DNA from: Avena insularis
Taxonomy: Eukaryota > Streptophyta > Magnoliopsida > Poales > Poaceae
Length of the DNA stretch: 64,000 nucleotides
Direction: 5' to 3'
Assembly: GCA_023614405.1 (NCBI GenBank)
Contig: JAJUPC010000041.1
Span: forward strand, 372,001-436,000
Under the pieces are notes generated by a model, which saw only the letters and a list, made by a program, of their open reading frames with translations, had not been told where the DNA came from and did no database searches. This document shows positions 1 through 9,100 of this stretch, piece by piece (position 1 is the stretch's first letter; every line of letters starts with the position of its first letter). A program made the translations under genes and the position numbers.

Positions 1-906
1 TCACCGAATAAAAGAAGGGAGAAAACCAGAAGAGTTTCGGTAAGTCCAGAGGTTGTCCGGAGTGGAGGCGGAAGGTGTTCCATAGTCAAGGAGGTTGGAT
101 AATATGTGAATGAATGTTAAATATTGATTTAATCATTTATTCATGATTATTTAATAAAGAGAAAATCAATTAAAGGTCAAAAATGCTTAATGGGCCAATT
201 GCGGAGGGAGAGGGCCCATTAGGAGAAAGGAGAGAGGGAGAGGGGCCAAGGGGGAGGCCGGCTGGGCCTAGCCCCCCTGTGCGGGGCCCACTAGGTGGCC
301 GGCGGCCACCTCCTCCTCCCCCCTCCTCTCCTTTAGTCCCACCCCGGGAATTTGAGGGAGGTAGTACCTCCCCTCCCCCTATATATAGTGGGGTATTTGG
401 CCTAGAAAAATACACCAATAATCGATAAAGGTCTCCCCACTTTTGGGAGGACCTCTAATTGATATTTTCTCTCTCCCCCTCTCTCTCTCGTGACCGTGGT
501 CCCAAGTCTGGACTGCGCGAGCGAGAGACATCTTCACCGCAGAGCGCCGTCGTGCTGCGGGATTCGGATCTAGGAGCTCTACTTCCGCAACTGCTGCTGG
601 ATCGGAAATCGGGAGTCATTGTCAGGAACCGGACGTGTGTAACTTCCCGCGAGGTGTCGCACTTGAGGCACTCATGTCGTTGGAGCCAGAAGAAGCGCAA
701 GGACTTCATCACGACCTTGAGGTCGACTTCGGCTCATCTACATCAACCACGCTCTCCTGAGCGTTGACAACGCTTTTCGGTCTTCAAGGGTAACTTCGCG
801 AAAAGCCCCTCCCGTTACTGTATTACTAATAGATAGGTCCTGGCAGCTTCAGGGGTTCAGGGGTGTAGGGTAAAATTTTATTGTTTTCATACGCGGAACC
901 CCTACA
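1..906 (+). mobile_element. 3' part of an LTR retrotransposon: polypurine-like tract plus LTR
   Basis: Bases from about 91 to 906 look like an LTR. A purine-rich stretch (AAGGAGG near 84-90) is followed by an AT-rich U3-like region, a TATATATA box near 380-388, CT-rich leader-like sequence and an end at AACCCCTACA (906). No primer-binding site follows, so this is a 3' LTR or solo LTR, probably Copia-type. The 5' boundary is uncertain because no clear TG start is preserved, and any upstream target duplication lies outside the window. Reading frames of 80-100 codons on both strands inside it overlap each other and are not genes. Confidence 0.55.
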
Positions 907-914
907 CTAAGATG

Positions 915-1198
915 TTATATATACCGGATGTGAATGTGAACCTGCGTCGTGAAGCAACGACCAGTGCCGAGGTTGAGGAAGGTGAAGTCGTCGACGTCTG
1001 GAAGTGTGTGATCTATCATGATCCAGTTGTTAAGATGGAAATCAGGCACTTTTAAAGTACAGCGCCAATCGGTGCAGACTTCCCGACAAGCATCATAGGT
1101 GTCGATGTACTCCTCTTTCTCCAGCAAGTGGTCGGCGATCTTAAGAGTGGGTCAGCCGGGAGATCAGACCAGTTCTTCTTCATCCAGTTGCTAGCCAT
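915..1198 (-). pseudogene. F-box / DUF295-type gene fragment, frameshifted
   Basis: Read on the minus strand from the ATG at 1196-1198, the frame gives an opening typical of plant F-box proteins with a C-terminal DUF295: NWSDLPADPLL, then, after a one-base frame change near 1140-1145, KIADHLLEKEEYIDTYDACR and VCTDWRC. It continues with the FLNLGTGRCF block that in this family follows the F-box linker. F-box proteins are substrate adaptors of SCF ubiquitin ligases. Only about 90 codons remain, against roughly 350-450 in the family, so the DUF295 domain is almost entirely missing. The frame break and truncation at an LTR border make this a pseudogene fragment. The family call rests on motif recognition alone. 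Confidence 0.6.
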
Positions 1199-1245
1199 GG
1201 CTTACGTGTGGGAATGTTTTGATCGAGGAAGAAATAAGAACAGGG

Positions 1246-1380
1246 AGAGACGAGGAGAAGAGACAAGGGAGAAGAAGTGGAACTGCCGCTGCGAGGAGAC
1301 GAGGAGACGAGGAAGAAGAAGCGGAACTGCCACAGCAAGGAGACGAGGAGACGAGGGAGAAGAAGCAGAACTACTACTTC
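1246..1380 (+). repeat. 44-bp GA-rich minisatellite, three copies
   Basis: A GAGGAGACGAGGGAGAAGAAG-type unit ending in a GAACTGC/GAACTAC block occurs three times. The AACTGC/AACTAC landmarks fall at 1281, 1325 and 1369, an exact 44-bp spacing. 44 is not a multiple of three, so an open frame through the array would change with each unit. The two overlapping plus-strand ORFs here are therefore low-complexity artefacts. The array begins just upstream of the F-box fragment's start codon. Confidence 0.75.
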
Positions 1381-1464
1381 AAGTTTGGATCAATTGGCTT
1401 TTTTTCGGAACTAGCGCGTGAACTAACCATGCACTGCATCGCAAGTTTTGATCAAACAAACTGA

Positions 1465-1800
1465 CATGTCGGACCGGCTAAAAACTCACCCCTAGATTCC
1501 GTAAAGTGCTACCGTGTATAGTGCGGTGATAGGTGGGGTTTAAGCACGGAGGAGACAGTCGATACAATAAAAAGTTTCGAACATGTGCCGTAACGAAATC
1601 CACGATGAATTTAGTGCCTGACGAAATGGCAAACTAGGCTTGAGGGCCTAGGATGAAATCTGCGAATAATTTGCCACGACAAAACCAAGGAACGTCATGG
1701 ATAACCAGGCTGGAAGGGCTTTGAGCTCATCGTGACGAACCGTTCTAGAACGTTAGGGATCTGCGACGTTTCTAGGTTGCATCATAAAAAACGTCACGGA
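1465..1800. other. Unresolved sequence between minisatellite and satellite
   Basis: No convincing gene. The last 170 bases carry repeated ACGTCA/CGTGACG words in both orientations (ACGTCATGGAT near 1692, TCGTGACGAACC near 1730, ACGTCACGGATCG near 1791). This is reminiscent of the subterminal part of a DNA transposon ending at the satellite border near 1800. No terminal inverted repeat could be paired. Confidence 0.3.
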
Positions 1801-3020
1801 TCGTCAAGATTCTTGTAATGATGCCAATATTGCATGGGCTATGGACCTCTCTTGGTTGGCTAGAAAAACCATCCTAAACTTGTGGTTGTCTTCAACACTT
1901 GGCCAACATGATCCCACCGAGTTGATACATCTAAGTATAAGAGTGCTATGCCAGGCCATGACACAAACTTGTGGCAGATGTGGGCCCATGCCAACATTGC
2001 ATGGGATCTAGAACTATATTATCAGTTTAGACACACCTTCATCAACTTATGGTTTTATGAGTCATCACTTGGACAACATGATCCTACCTAGTTGATAGAT
2101 CAAAGTATAACATTGTTATGCAAAAGATATGATGAGACACTTTGTGGCAAATGTGGGCCCATCCCAACATTGCATGGTATATAGACCTATCTTGTTGGCT
2201 AGAAACACAGTCATCAACTTGTGTTTGCCTAACTCAACACTTGGCCAACTCGATCCCACAGTTGATACATCTAAGTATAAGAGTGCTATGCCAAGCCATG
2301 ACACAAACTAGTGGCAGATATGTGGGCCCATGCCCACATTGCATGGGATATAGACCTATATTATCTATCTGGAAAGACTTTCAACAACTTATGGTTCTAT
2401 GAGTCATCACATGGACAACATGTTCCTGCCAAGTTGATAGATATAAGTATAACATTGCTATACCAAGACATGATGAGACACTTTGTGGAAAATGTGGGAC
2501 CATCCCAATATTGCATGGGTTATAGACCTCTCTTGGTTCACTAGAAACACAATCATCAATTTATGGTATGTGACTCAACACTTGGCCAACATGATCCCAC
2601 CTAGTTAATACATCTAAGTATAAAAGTGCTACGCCAAGGCATGACACAAACTTGTGGCAGATGTGGGCCCATGCCTTCATTGCATGGGATTTAGCTCATA
2701 CTATCTTTCTACAATCCTATTCAACGACTTGTGGTTGTATGAGTCATCACTTGGACAACATGTTCCTACCAAGTTGATAGATCTAAGTATAACACTGCTA
2801 TGCCAACATATGATGTGACACTTTGTGGCAAATGTGGACCCATGCCAACATTGTATGGGCTATAGACCTCTCATTGTTGGCTAGAAACTCCTTCATCAAC
2901 TTGTGGTTGTCTGACTCAGTAGTTGGCTAACATGATTCAACCCTGTTGTTACATCTAATTATGAGAGTGCTATGCCAAGCCACGACACACACTTGTGGCA
3001 GACGTGTGCCCATGAAAACA
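1801..3020 (+). repeat. Satellite block 1 (about 171-bp monomers, A/B alternation)
   Basis: About seven head-to-tail monomers share the core GGGCCCATGCCAACATTG. Class B units carry CATGGGCTATAGACCTCTCT, ACTCAACACTTGGCCAAC and GCCATGACACAAACTTGTGG. Class A units carry GATCTAGACCTATATTATC, GAGTCATCACTTGGACAAC and GACATGATGAGACACTTTGT. The classes alternate, giving a dimer of about 340 bp. ORFs of 60-86 codons on both strands follow the repeat and do not indicate genes. I do not recognise this satellite as a named family. Confidence 0.9.
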
Positions 3021-3556
3021 TGCGCATAAAGAGAGTCACTACTCACCTCCCCCCAAATACACATTTTAATGTCGAAGCTATGTTCAGAAAAGCTTGAAGT
3101 AAGATAAGGGTTTTTTGGCCGAAAATAATCCTATGTGTCAAAACCCGTGAGAATGACCGTGTGCACACCCAAAACTACGTCGCTCGGCAGTACGAAGGGA
3201 GGGAAAAAAATTTCCAGCTCTAGTGATAGGTGGTGTCCTGGCAAGTTTCTCCAATTGGGCCTGGACGTGAGCTAAATGGTTCACGAACATGCGATAGGAG
3301 GGCCCGTTATATTTGGGCCTGGGCTTTCTAACACTCGTCGTTGTGCCAAGGCCTAACAATAACTTTTTTCTTTTTACTTCAAAACAAACTATGCATTGCA
3401 CTGACGAACCAAATAAGCGGGTGCGTATCTTGACTGACGAACTGATGGAACGAAGCAAAACGGAGAAAACTGAAGAAGCCAAATTCGTGATGCTTTTTAT
3501 TCAGGGCTTGCAAAGCATGAGTAAGCTAACTGATACACTGAATATATTGTCTACTG
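3021..3556. other. Intergenic sequence, no gene seen
   Basis: Unique-looking sequence between satellite block 1 and the 3' end of the GRF zinc-finger gene. A 114-codon minus-strand frame (3138-3482) overlaps a 90-codon plus-strand frame (3313-3585). Neither has a recognisable domain. The plus frame (ERSKTEKTEEAKFVMLFIQG) has normal-looking composition but no family I can name. Part of it may be 3' untranslated sequence of the neighbouring minus-strand gene. Confidence 0.35.
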
Positions 3557-4137
3557 CTAAATTATCAGCAGATACACCAACCTGAGTATAATTACAAAAA
3601 AATAAAATACAACATTCATCATCTTCGCCTGCTTCTTTAGATTGATAATCTGCCTTAACTGCTTGTTGAGTTTCTTCAGTTCTCCCTTAACTTCTGCATC
3701 CCCCGCCATAGCAACAATTTCAGAGCCCAAGTTCTCCATTGTCTGCGGGTAATTGAGCTCAATCGATGTGCCCCCCTTCCCATCAACTGCGCCCTCTAGT
3801 TCAGTCCTCTCAATGTACTCATCCATCCTCTCAAAATCCATATATTCTTCAGATCCTGAAATCTAATGGGAAAGATGAATCCTGAATCAAACCCCAAATT
3901 CGTGGAAAAACCAGAAATTGGTAGATGAAATCAACAATTTGTCTTAAGCAGAACTCAGATCCCGTCCTCTGGATTACTCTGGCATTTCAAAAATTCGCGC
4001 CCACAGTTGCCATTCTCCTCATTCTTAGTGACAAACCGTTTCAGTGGCGCGATGCATGGGCAATCAGGGCACCTCATCATTGACACTGCACCATACCATG
4101 GCCACGAGGGGCGGGAGGTTGTACTGGAGCTCGGCAT
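3557..4137 (-). CDS. GRF-type zinc-finger protein copy, two exons, possibly decayed
   Basis: Exon 1 (4137 down to about 3960) starts MPSSSTTSRPSWP and contains MMRCPDC, then GNCGREFLKCQ. This is the C-x2-C ... R-x-F-x-K-C pattern of the GRF zinc finger, a small nucleic-acid-binding fold. Exon 2 (from about 3855, after a TTTCAG acceptor) encodes MDEYIERTELEGA, then an acidic/Lys coiled segment (AEVKGELKKLNKQLRQI) and a hydrophobic C-terminal helix (FYFFVIILRLVYLLII) that may be a membrane anchor. This layout matches an abundant grass family of short GRF proteins. Problems: no clean GT donor at the end of exon 1, and the cysteine expected early in exon 2 is lost, so splicing and the finger may be broken. 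It may be a transposon-amplified copy. Confidence 0.6.
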
Positions 4138-4768
4138 CTATCACTGGCGTTGCCGTGCTTTGTCGATGGGGAATAAGAAGAAGGGCACCCAAAGAAGAAA
4201 GGGAAAGAAAAGCAGGGGAAAGGGAAGGCAATGGCGGCCCGAGATCATGTTCCCCCAATTTCTAACGATAACAATGAGGTAGATATGTGGTGGGTACCGT
4301 GTTGTGAGGGCCCGTGGCTGCATCAGGACGAGACGCATGAGGAGCACATTACGTATCAAACACCTGGACCTCATGAAATGTGTCAAGTTTCATGGCTTCT
4401 CCGAGTACATTGAGTGACATCATCTACACCCTATAAGGGCACATTTAATGCCGAGCGCTTGTTTAGGCGATTGAGCGGAGAAATGTACGGGAATTAATCC
4501 TAGCGTCAAGGAGAGGAGTCCATGCCTCCAACGCAGGATCTCTAGTTTCTTGCGCTTCTTTTCTCAACAACATGTCCGATTTTTCTACCGCAAGCCAAAT
4601 TCTAACAAGCGTCGGACGCAACTTTTTTCGTCGACGCTCCTAGTTAAGCGCCTACAGGCCAGGATTAGATGAAACAATTGTTGATCATCTGTGAACAAAA
4701 TCCTAGCGCCTGCTGATAAGGCGTAGTACATGCCCTAAGCCTCATGGAGTACACTTCATAGCTCCATT
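4138..4768. other. 5' flank of GRF gene and unresolved sequence
   Basis: Bases 4138-4270 upstream of the GRF start are purine-rich (GAAGAAGG, GGGAAAGAAAAGCAGGGG), consistent with a pyrimidine-rich leader on the minus strand. From about 4440 to 4670 there are AGGCG/CGCCT words (GTTTAGGCGATTGAGCGG near 4462; TTAAGCGCCTACAGGCC near 4645) that could be ends of a small DNA element. I could not pair full inverted repeats. No gene seen. Confidence 0.3.
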
Positions 4769-4880
4769 GTAATTCCCATTCATTATATGTCTTGTCCGTT
4801 ACTATTTCGCCGAGCGTTGTATAAAATAGTAGTTTTCTCTTCTTTTTCAATCCGAAATAATATGCCGTTGTTATACCCAT
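4768..4880 (+). repeat. Dispersed repeat, copy 1
   Basis: About 110 bases beginning TAATTCCCATTCATTATATG and running through TGTTACTATTTC, TAGTAGTT and TCAATCCGAAATAAT recur near 8510-8620 in the same orientation with scattered differences. The two copies have different flanks, so this is a dispersed element piece and not a tandem duplication. Family unknown. Confidence 0.7.
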
Positions 4881-5651
4881 CCATCTAGATGTACTATATA
4901 GGTCACCTAAAATGTTGTATTAAACGGTAGATTTCAAAAAAACATAGGTCACCTAAAATGTTTGTGAAAGTGAAGTAGAAGAAACGTATACCAATAAAAA
5001 TAACCCGAACTAGCTCATGCTAAGGATTTGTTTTCCAAAGAAAACATCAGAGATGGACAACTGGACCCAATGGCCAAACCAACACAGGAGGATTGTTATT
5101 ATTGTTTAACTCGAATGGGAGAGAGGAGCTTGAGGAACAGATCGAGCAGCTCGTATATAAGCTGGTATGAATCTTTTTGGACTAGCAAGGTGGCACTAAA
5201 ACTTCCACCAGTAACGGCTGATAGATATGTGGCGCGTTAACCGTCCCGTGCGATAAGCACTCTGTCAGACGAACTATTTCTTTTTAATGTCCTGCCGCAC
5301 CATGGTATAGTGTAGCATAGGCCGGCCCATTTGCGATCTTATTGGATAGATGTTGTATTTCCTTTCTATTTAATTCAAAAATAACTGATATTTGCCAAAA
5401 TTTTGAACTTCAGTTTTTTTGAAACGAATTACATATTCTGCATACATATCTTTCTGATAGCATGTTGAAAAAGTTTGGATTAATTTGGTGATGGTCGAAA
5501 AAATAGCAAACTTAGAAATGGAGCATTTAGTCTTAACCTGAGCCACTTTTCCTAATAATGTGATTTTTCCAACCTTCACGAAATAATTTGAATTTTTCTA
5601 CACATGCTAACATGCGCAAGCTAACACACATGGTGAAGGTTTTGTTAAAGA
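4881..5651. other. Intergenic sequence, no gene seen
   Basis: AT-rich sequence with a short direct duplication, AGGTCACCTAAAATGTT at about 4900 and 4948. No recognisable coding region. Frames of 60-88 codons here have no domain similarity I can recognise. Confidence 0.3.
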
Positions 5652-5703
5652 TGTAATATGTGTATGATACGATACAGATGTACTCCGACCATATATTACA
5701 TCT

Positions 5704-6369
5704 ATGCCTTTGAAGTTTTGGGATGATGCTTTTCTCACAACCACCTTTCCTATAAATCTTCTTCCCAGCATACTTCTCAACTTTGAAACTCCTACACAAA
5801 AACTCCTACAAGTTACAACTAATTATGAACTCCTTCATGTTTTTGGCTATGCCTATTGGCAAAATTTACATCCCTACAATAAACACAAACTTTCTTTTCG
5901 CTCCAAATAGTGTATTTTCGTTGGCTATATTCCTCTCCACAAAGGAGTCAAATGTCTAAATATCTCTACTGGACACGCTATATCTCCCGTGATGTCTTGG
6001 TTGTTGAAATAGTATTTTCCCTTTTCTTGTCTTCATCCAAATGCTGATCGTCGTCTTCGTGAAGAAATTCTTCTCCTTACACTTGATCATTCTCCTTCTG
6101 ATGGGGGTGTGCATACTAATGATAATTATCTGCCAATTGTTACTCCTTATGTTATAGTCGACGAACAACATACCAATTTCAGTGATGATACAAGTTCAAA
6201 TTATGACGAAAATAGTCAAAATACGACATCAAATAACGATCCAACAAGTGCACATGAGACAACAACAGGCAGCTCCGATCCCGAGGATGATTCCTCGCAG
6301 CAATATCCCTTAGATCACGGCCTGCTACCACCTGGCGGTGCTCCCGAGACGTCCTCACACACCAGCTAG
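5704..6369 (+). pseudogene. Copia integrase C-terminal region and linker (broken)
   Basis: The frame starts inside integrase: MPLKFWDDAFLTTTFPINLL is the conserved segment after the catalytic core of Copia integrase. Next come FGYAYWQNLHPYN and KHKLSFRSK, then a stop at the usual CxFxGY site (the frame continues with CIFVGYIPLHKGVKCLN after the stop). Further stops and frame changes follow near 5990-6000. Ser/Thr/Asp-rich linker (6109-6369) then leads toward the reverse transcriptase region. In a complete element integrase inserts the cDNA; here neither the HHCC zinc finger nor the D,D-E core is present. Confidence 0.75.
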
Positions 6370-7115
6370 CCAATGTTTGCCATGTCGCTGCCTGGCCGGG
6401 ATGGAACCCGCCATGATGATTTCTCCCGCCCCCACGGACACGCAGTGGTCGCTGTCCTTGCAGGTTCCTATCTCCTCTTTGACGCGACAGATAATTCCCT
6501 CCAGGACATGGAGTCTGAGGTATCGGTCCTGGCTGATCCCGAGGTGGATTTGTCCCCTGAGTCGTCTGTATCAGGTCCTGGTGCTCCTCTCCATGCTGCA
6601 TCACCACAACAACCTCTCGCCGAACCGAGAACTCGACTTCAAAAAGGTATACGGCAGCCTAAGATTTATACTGACGGTACAATCAGATATGCTATTTTGA
6701 CATCCATAGGTAAACCAACCTGATATCTTGGAGTGCGAGAAAACAACCTACTGTGTCTCGTTCTAGCACTGAAGCAGAATACAAAGTGCTGGCAAATGCT
6801 ACTACAGAATTGATTTGGGTTCTTTTCAAAAATATAAAATTGATTTGGGTTGAAGCCCTTACTCGAGAACTTGGTGTTTCACTTAAGGAGAAACAATGTC
6901 TATGGCGTGACAACCTTGGTGCTATTTTTTGCCTGCAAATCCTATTTCCCATGCTCGCACCAAGCATATTAACATTGATTTTTTATTTTCTTAGAGAACG
7001 AGTTGCCAACAAACAACTCTATCAAAGGTTTATTTCTAGTAAAGATCATATTGCTAATGGTTTCACCAGGACTCCATATTATAAGAAATTAGATGAGTTT
7101 AAGCATAGTCTCTAA
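6370..7115 (+). pseudogene. Copia linker joined directly to RNase H
   Basis: The linker ends in PRTRLQKGIRQPK and IYTDGTIRYA, which in Copia polyproteins immediately precedes the reverse transcriptase. At about 6721 the sequence jumps to ISWSARKQPTVSRSSTEAEY (in another frame), the RNase H signature near the polyprotein C-terminus. It continues through ELIWVLFKNIKL, a degenerate LWRDNLGAI (usually WCDN) and FISSKDHIANGFTR to KLDEFKHSL at 7115. The whole RVT_2 domain including YVDD has been lost by an internal deletion. A short duplication, AAAATTGATTTGGGTT, lies around 6820-6850 within RNase H. Confidence 0.75.
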
Positions 7116-7300
7116 ACCTCTCCTAGGTTTAGATTAAGAGAGGGGGGGTAGAGATGTAATATGTGTATGTATACGATATGGAGTAGTACTCTGACCGTAT
7201 ACAGTACAAACTATGTACTGCCATATAGGGGGCTTTCCCTATCCTATAATACGTACCCGACCCCCCCAGTCCGGGGTACGATCGTTTCCACCTAATTCGA

Positions 7301-7635
7301 TCGATAGGTTTCACTATTTTTTATTTTTTTTGAATTTCTGGTGCCCCTTTCAAGTTAGGTCAAAACCGCAAGGGTACAATCACCAAATATGGATGAATCA
7401 TGCTGACCTAACACTACATCCATGATGAAACATCATCTTGTGCACCTTAGTATGAATTTTGAAAACATAAATGAGGTGCCAATCATGTAGCTGTTGCTCA
7501 ATTTTTCTAAAATTTGACCATTTTGACCTAAATTTGACTTGGAAAAAATGTGGTTCAAACTTGCCTAGCACATTCACAAGAGTGGTCATTTGTGCCCCAA
7601 ATAACACCATCTACTTCACCATGTTGTTACTAGAC
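7301..7635. other. Unresolved sequence after the Copia 3' LTR
   Basis: Contains TTGACC/GGTCAA-type words (GACCATTTTGACC near 7515, GGTCAAAACC near 7358) and a T-rich stretch (7318-7332). It may be the end of the LTR plus part of an unidentified element running into the satellite at about 7636. No gene seen. Confidence 0.3.
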
Positions 7636-8475
7636 CACTTGGCCAACATGATCCCACCAAGTTCAGACATCTAAGTATTAGAGTGTTATGCCAAGCCATG
7701 ACATATACACTTGTACCAAATGTGGGCCCATGCCGACATTGCATGGGATCTAGATATCTAGACCAATCTTAGCTGTCCAGAAACACCTTCATCAACTTGT
7801 GGTTGGGGTCACGAACTTTGTTTGTTTTTTATTGGCTATGTATATAACTTGTGGTGGAAGAACTTCCACCAGAGTGATGACGATCTAAAGGTTGGATAGG
7901 ATGTGCTAATCACTAGCCGGAACACCATACAAAATATGTTGGATGTGAAGTTTGTGTTCGAGACCATCTAGAGTAGTTGTGGTTGGGAACTTTTTAGTGT
8001 AACTAGTATGACGTAGTCTGAAACAGTTAATGTATCGTTGTTTGCATGAGCTATATGCCTCTCTGGATTGGCTAGAGACTCCATCAACACCTTGTGGTTG
8101 TGTGACTCAACACTTGGCAAACATTATCCCATCCAGTTGATACATCTAAGTAGGAGAGTGCAAAGCCAAGTCATGAAACACACTTGTGGCAGATGTGGGC
8201 CCATGCCAACATTGCATGGGATGTAGACCTATCTTATCTGTCTAGAAACACATTCATCAACTTGTGGTTTTATGAGTCATCACTAGGACAACATGTTCCT
8301 ACCAAGTTTGATAGATCTAAATATAACATTGTTATGCCAAGACATGATGAGACACCTTGTGGCAAATGTAGGCCATGCCAACATTGCATGGGCTATAGAC
8401 CTCTTTTGGTTGGCTAGAAACACCACCATCAACTTATGGTTGTGTGACTCGTCATTTGGACAACATGATTCACAA
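7636..8475 (+). repeat. Satellite block 2, interrupted
   Basis: Monomers of the satellite resume at CCACTTGGCCAACATGATCC (about 7637). They are interrupted at about 7805-8045 by roughly 240 bases of non-satellite DNA (containing GTGGAAGAACTTCCAC, a near-perfect palindrome at 7853-7868). They then continue to about 8470, where a MITE end follows. A and B units alternate as in block 1. Confidence 0.85.
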
Positions 8476-8478
8476 AGA

Positions 8479-8509
8479 TAAAACATCTTATATTATGAAA
8501 CGGAGGGAG
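8479..8509. mobile_element. Stowaway-type MITE end (truncated)
   Basis: The sequence AACATCTTATATTATGAAAC followed by GGAGGGAGTA is the right terminus of a grass Stowaway MITE. Its left partner is missing. It lies exactly at the end of satellite block 2, beside copy 2 of the dispersed repeat. Confidence 0.65.
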
Positions 8510-8620
8510 TAATTCCCATTCATTATATGTCTGGTCTGTTACTATTTCTACGAGGGTTGTATTAAATAGTAGTTGTCTCCTCTTTTTTCAATCTGAAATA
8601 ATGTGCCAATGTTATACGGT
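8510..8620 (+). repeat. Dispersed repeat, copy 2
   Basis: Second copy of the roughly 110-base repeat seen at 4768-4880, starting TAATTCCCATTCATTATATG and containing TCAATCTGAAATAATGTGCC. The region 8621-9100 beyond it is AT-rich with no gene seen, apart from possible downstream sequence of the Ulp1-like pseudogene. Confidence 0.7.
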
Positions 8621-9100
8621 ATTTCTAGCCAGACTTATTTTAAGAACACGCACTACAACTAGGCCTACGAACATTGCTAATCAAATCCACAAATTGGCAA
8701 AACATAAGCAGTCCAAACTTTAGATTAGAATTGTCTAATTAAGCAAAACAACGAAACCACAGTCATGAAACATTCTTATGGACAAAACCACAACCATGTG
8801 TGAATTGTTTAGCAATCAAACAATCCATTTTTGCGTAAATTGTTTAATGGTATACGAACATTCGCCAGGGAATCGGTACTAGGAAGTTTTGTTTCTTGTG
8901 TTTTCAAGAATCGGCCAGATCCACGATCTCAAGAACTCTGCTTTTTACCTTTTCGACCTTGTTTGTCTTCGACAGAATAATTTCTGCAACAATATGTCTC
9001 CTAGAATCATTTACACTTTTTTGTAACACATATTAGGAGGGTAAATAAGACCACATGCTAGTGTATATATATGCCAATGCAAAACAGAAATTTTGAAAAC

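Larger units (their letters stand above)
5652..7300 (+). mobile_element. Truncated Copia retrotransposon (integrase C-terminus + RNase H, reverse transcriptase missing)
   Basis: Plus-strand Copia remnant. A 49-bp piece starting TGTAATATGTGTATG and ending ATATTACA (5652-5700) matches the beginning of the LTR that starts at 7155. Between them lie the end of integrase, a polyprotein linker and the RNase H domain. A polypurine tract (AGAGAGGGGGGGTAGAGA) sits directly before the 3' LTR at 7155, whose start repeats TGTAATATGTGTATGTATAC. The gag, protease, integrase core and the entire reverse transcriptase are absent. The 3' end of the LTR is not certain; I stop near 7300. Confidence 0.8.

Noticed and set aside
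170..767. Overlapping 81-102-codon ORFs on both strands near the left edge
   Set aside because: They lie in the LTR leader region with Gly/Pro/Arg low complexity and no domain.
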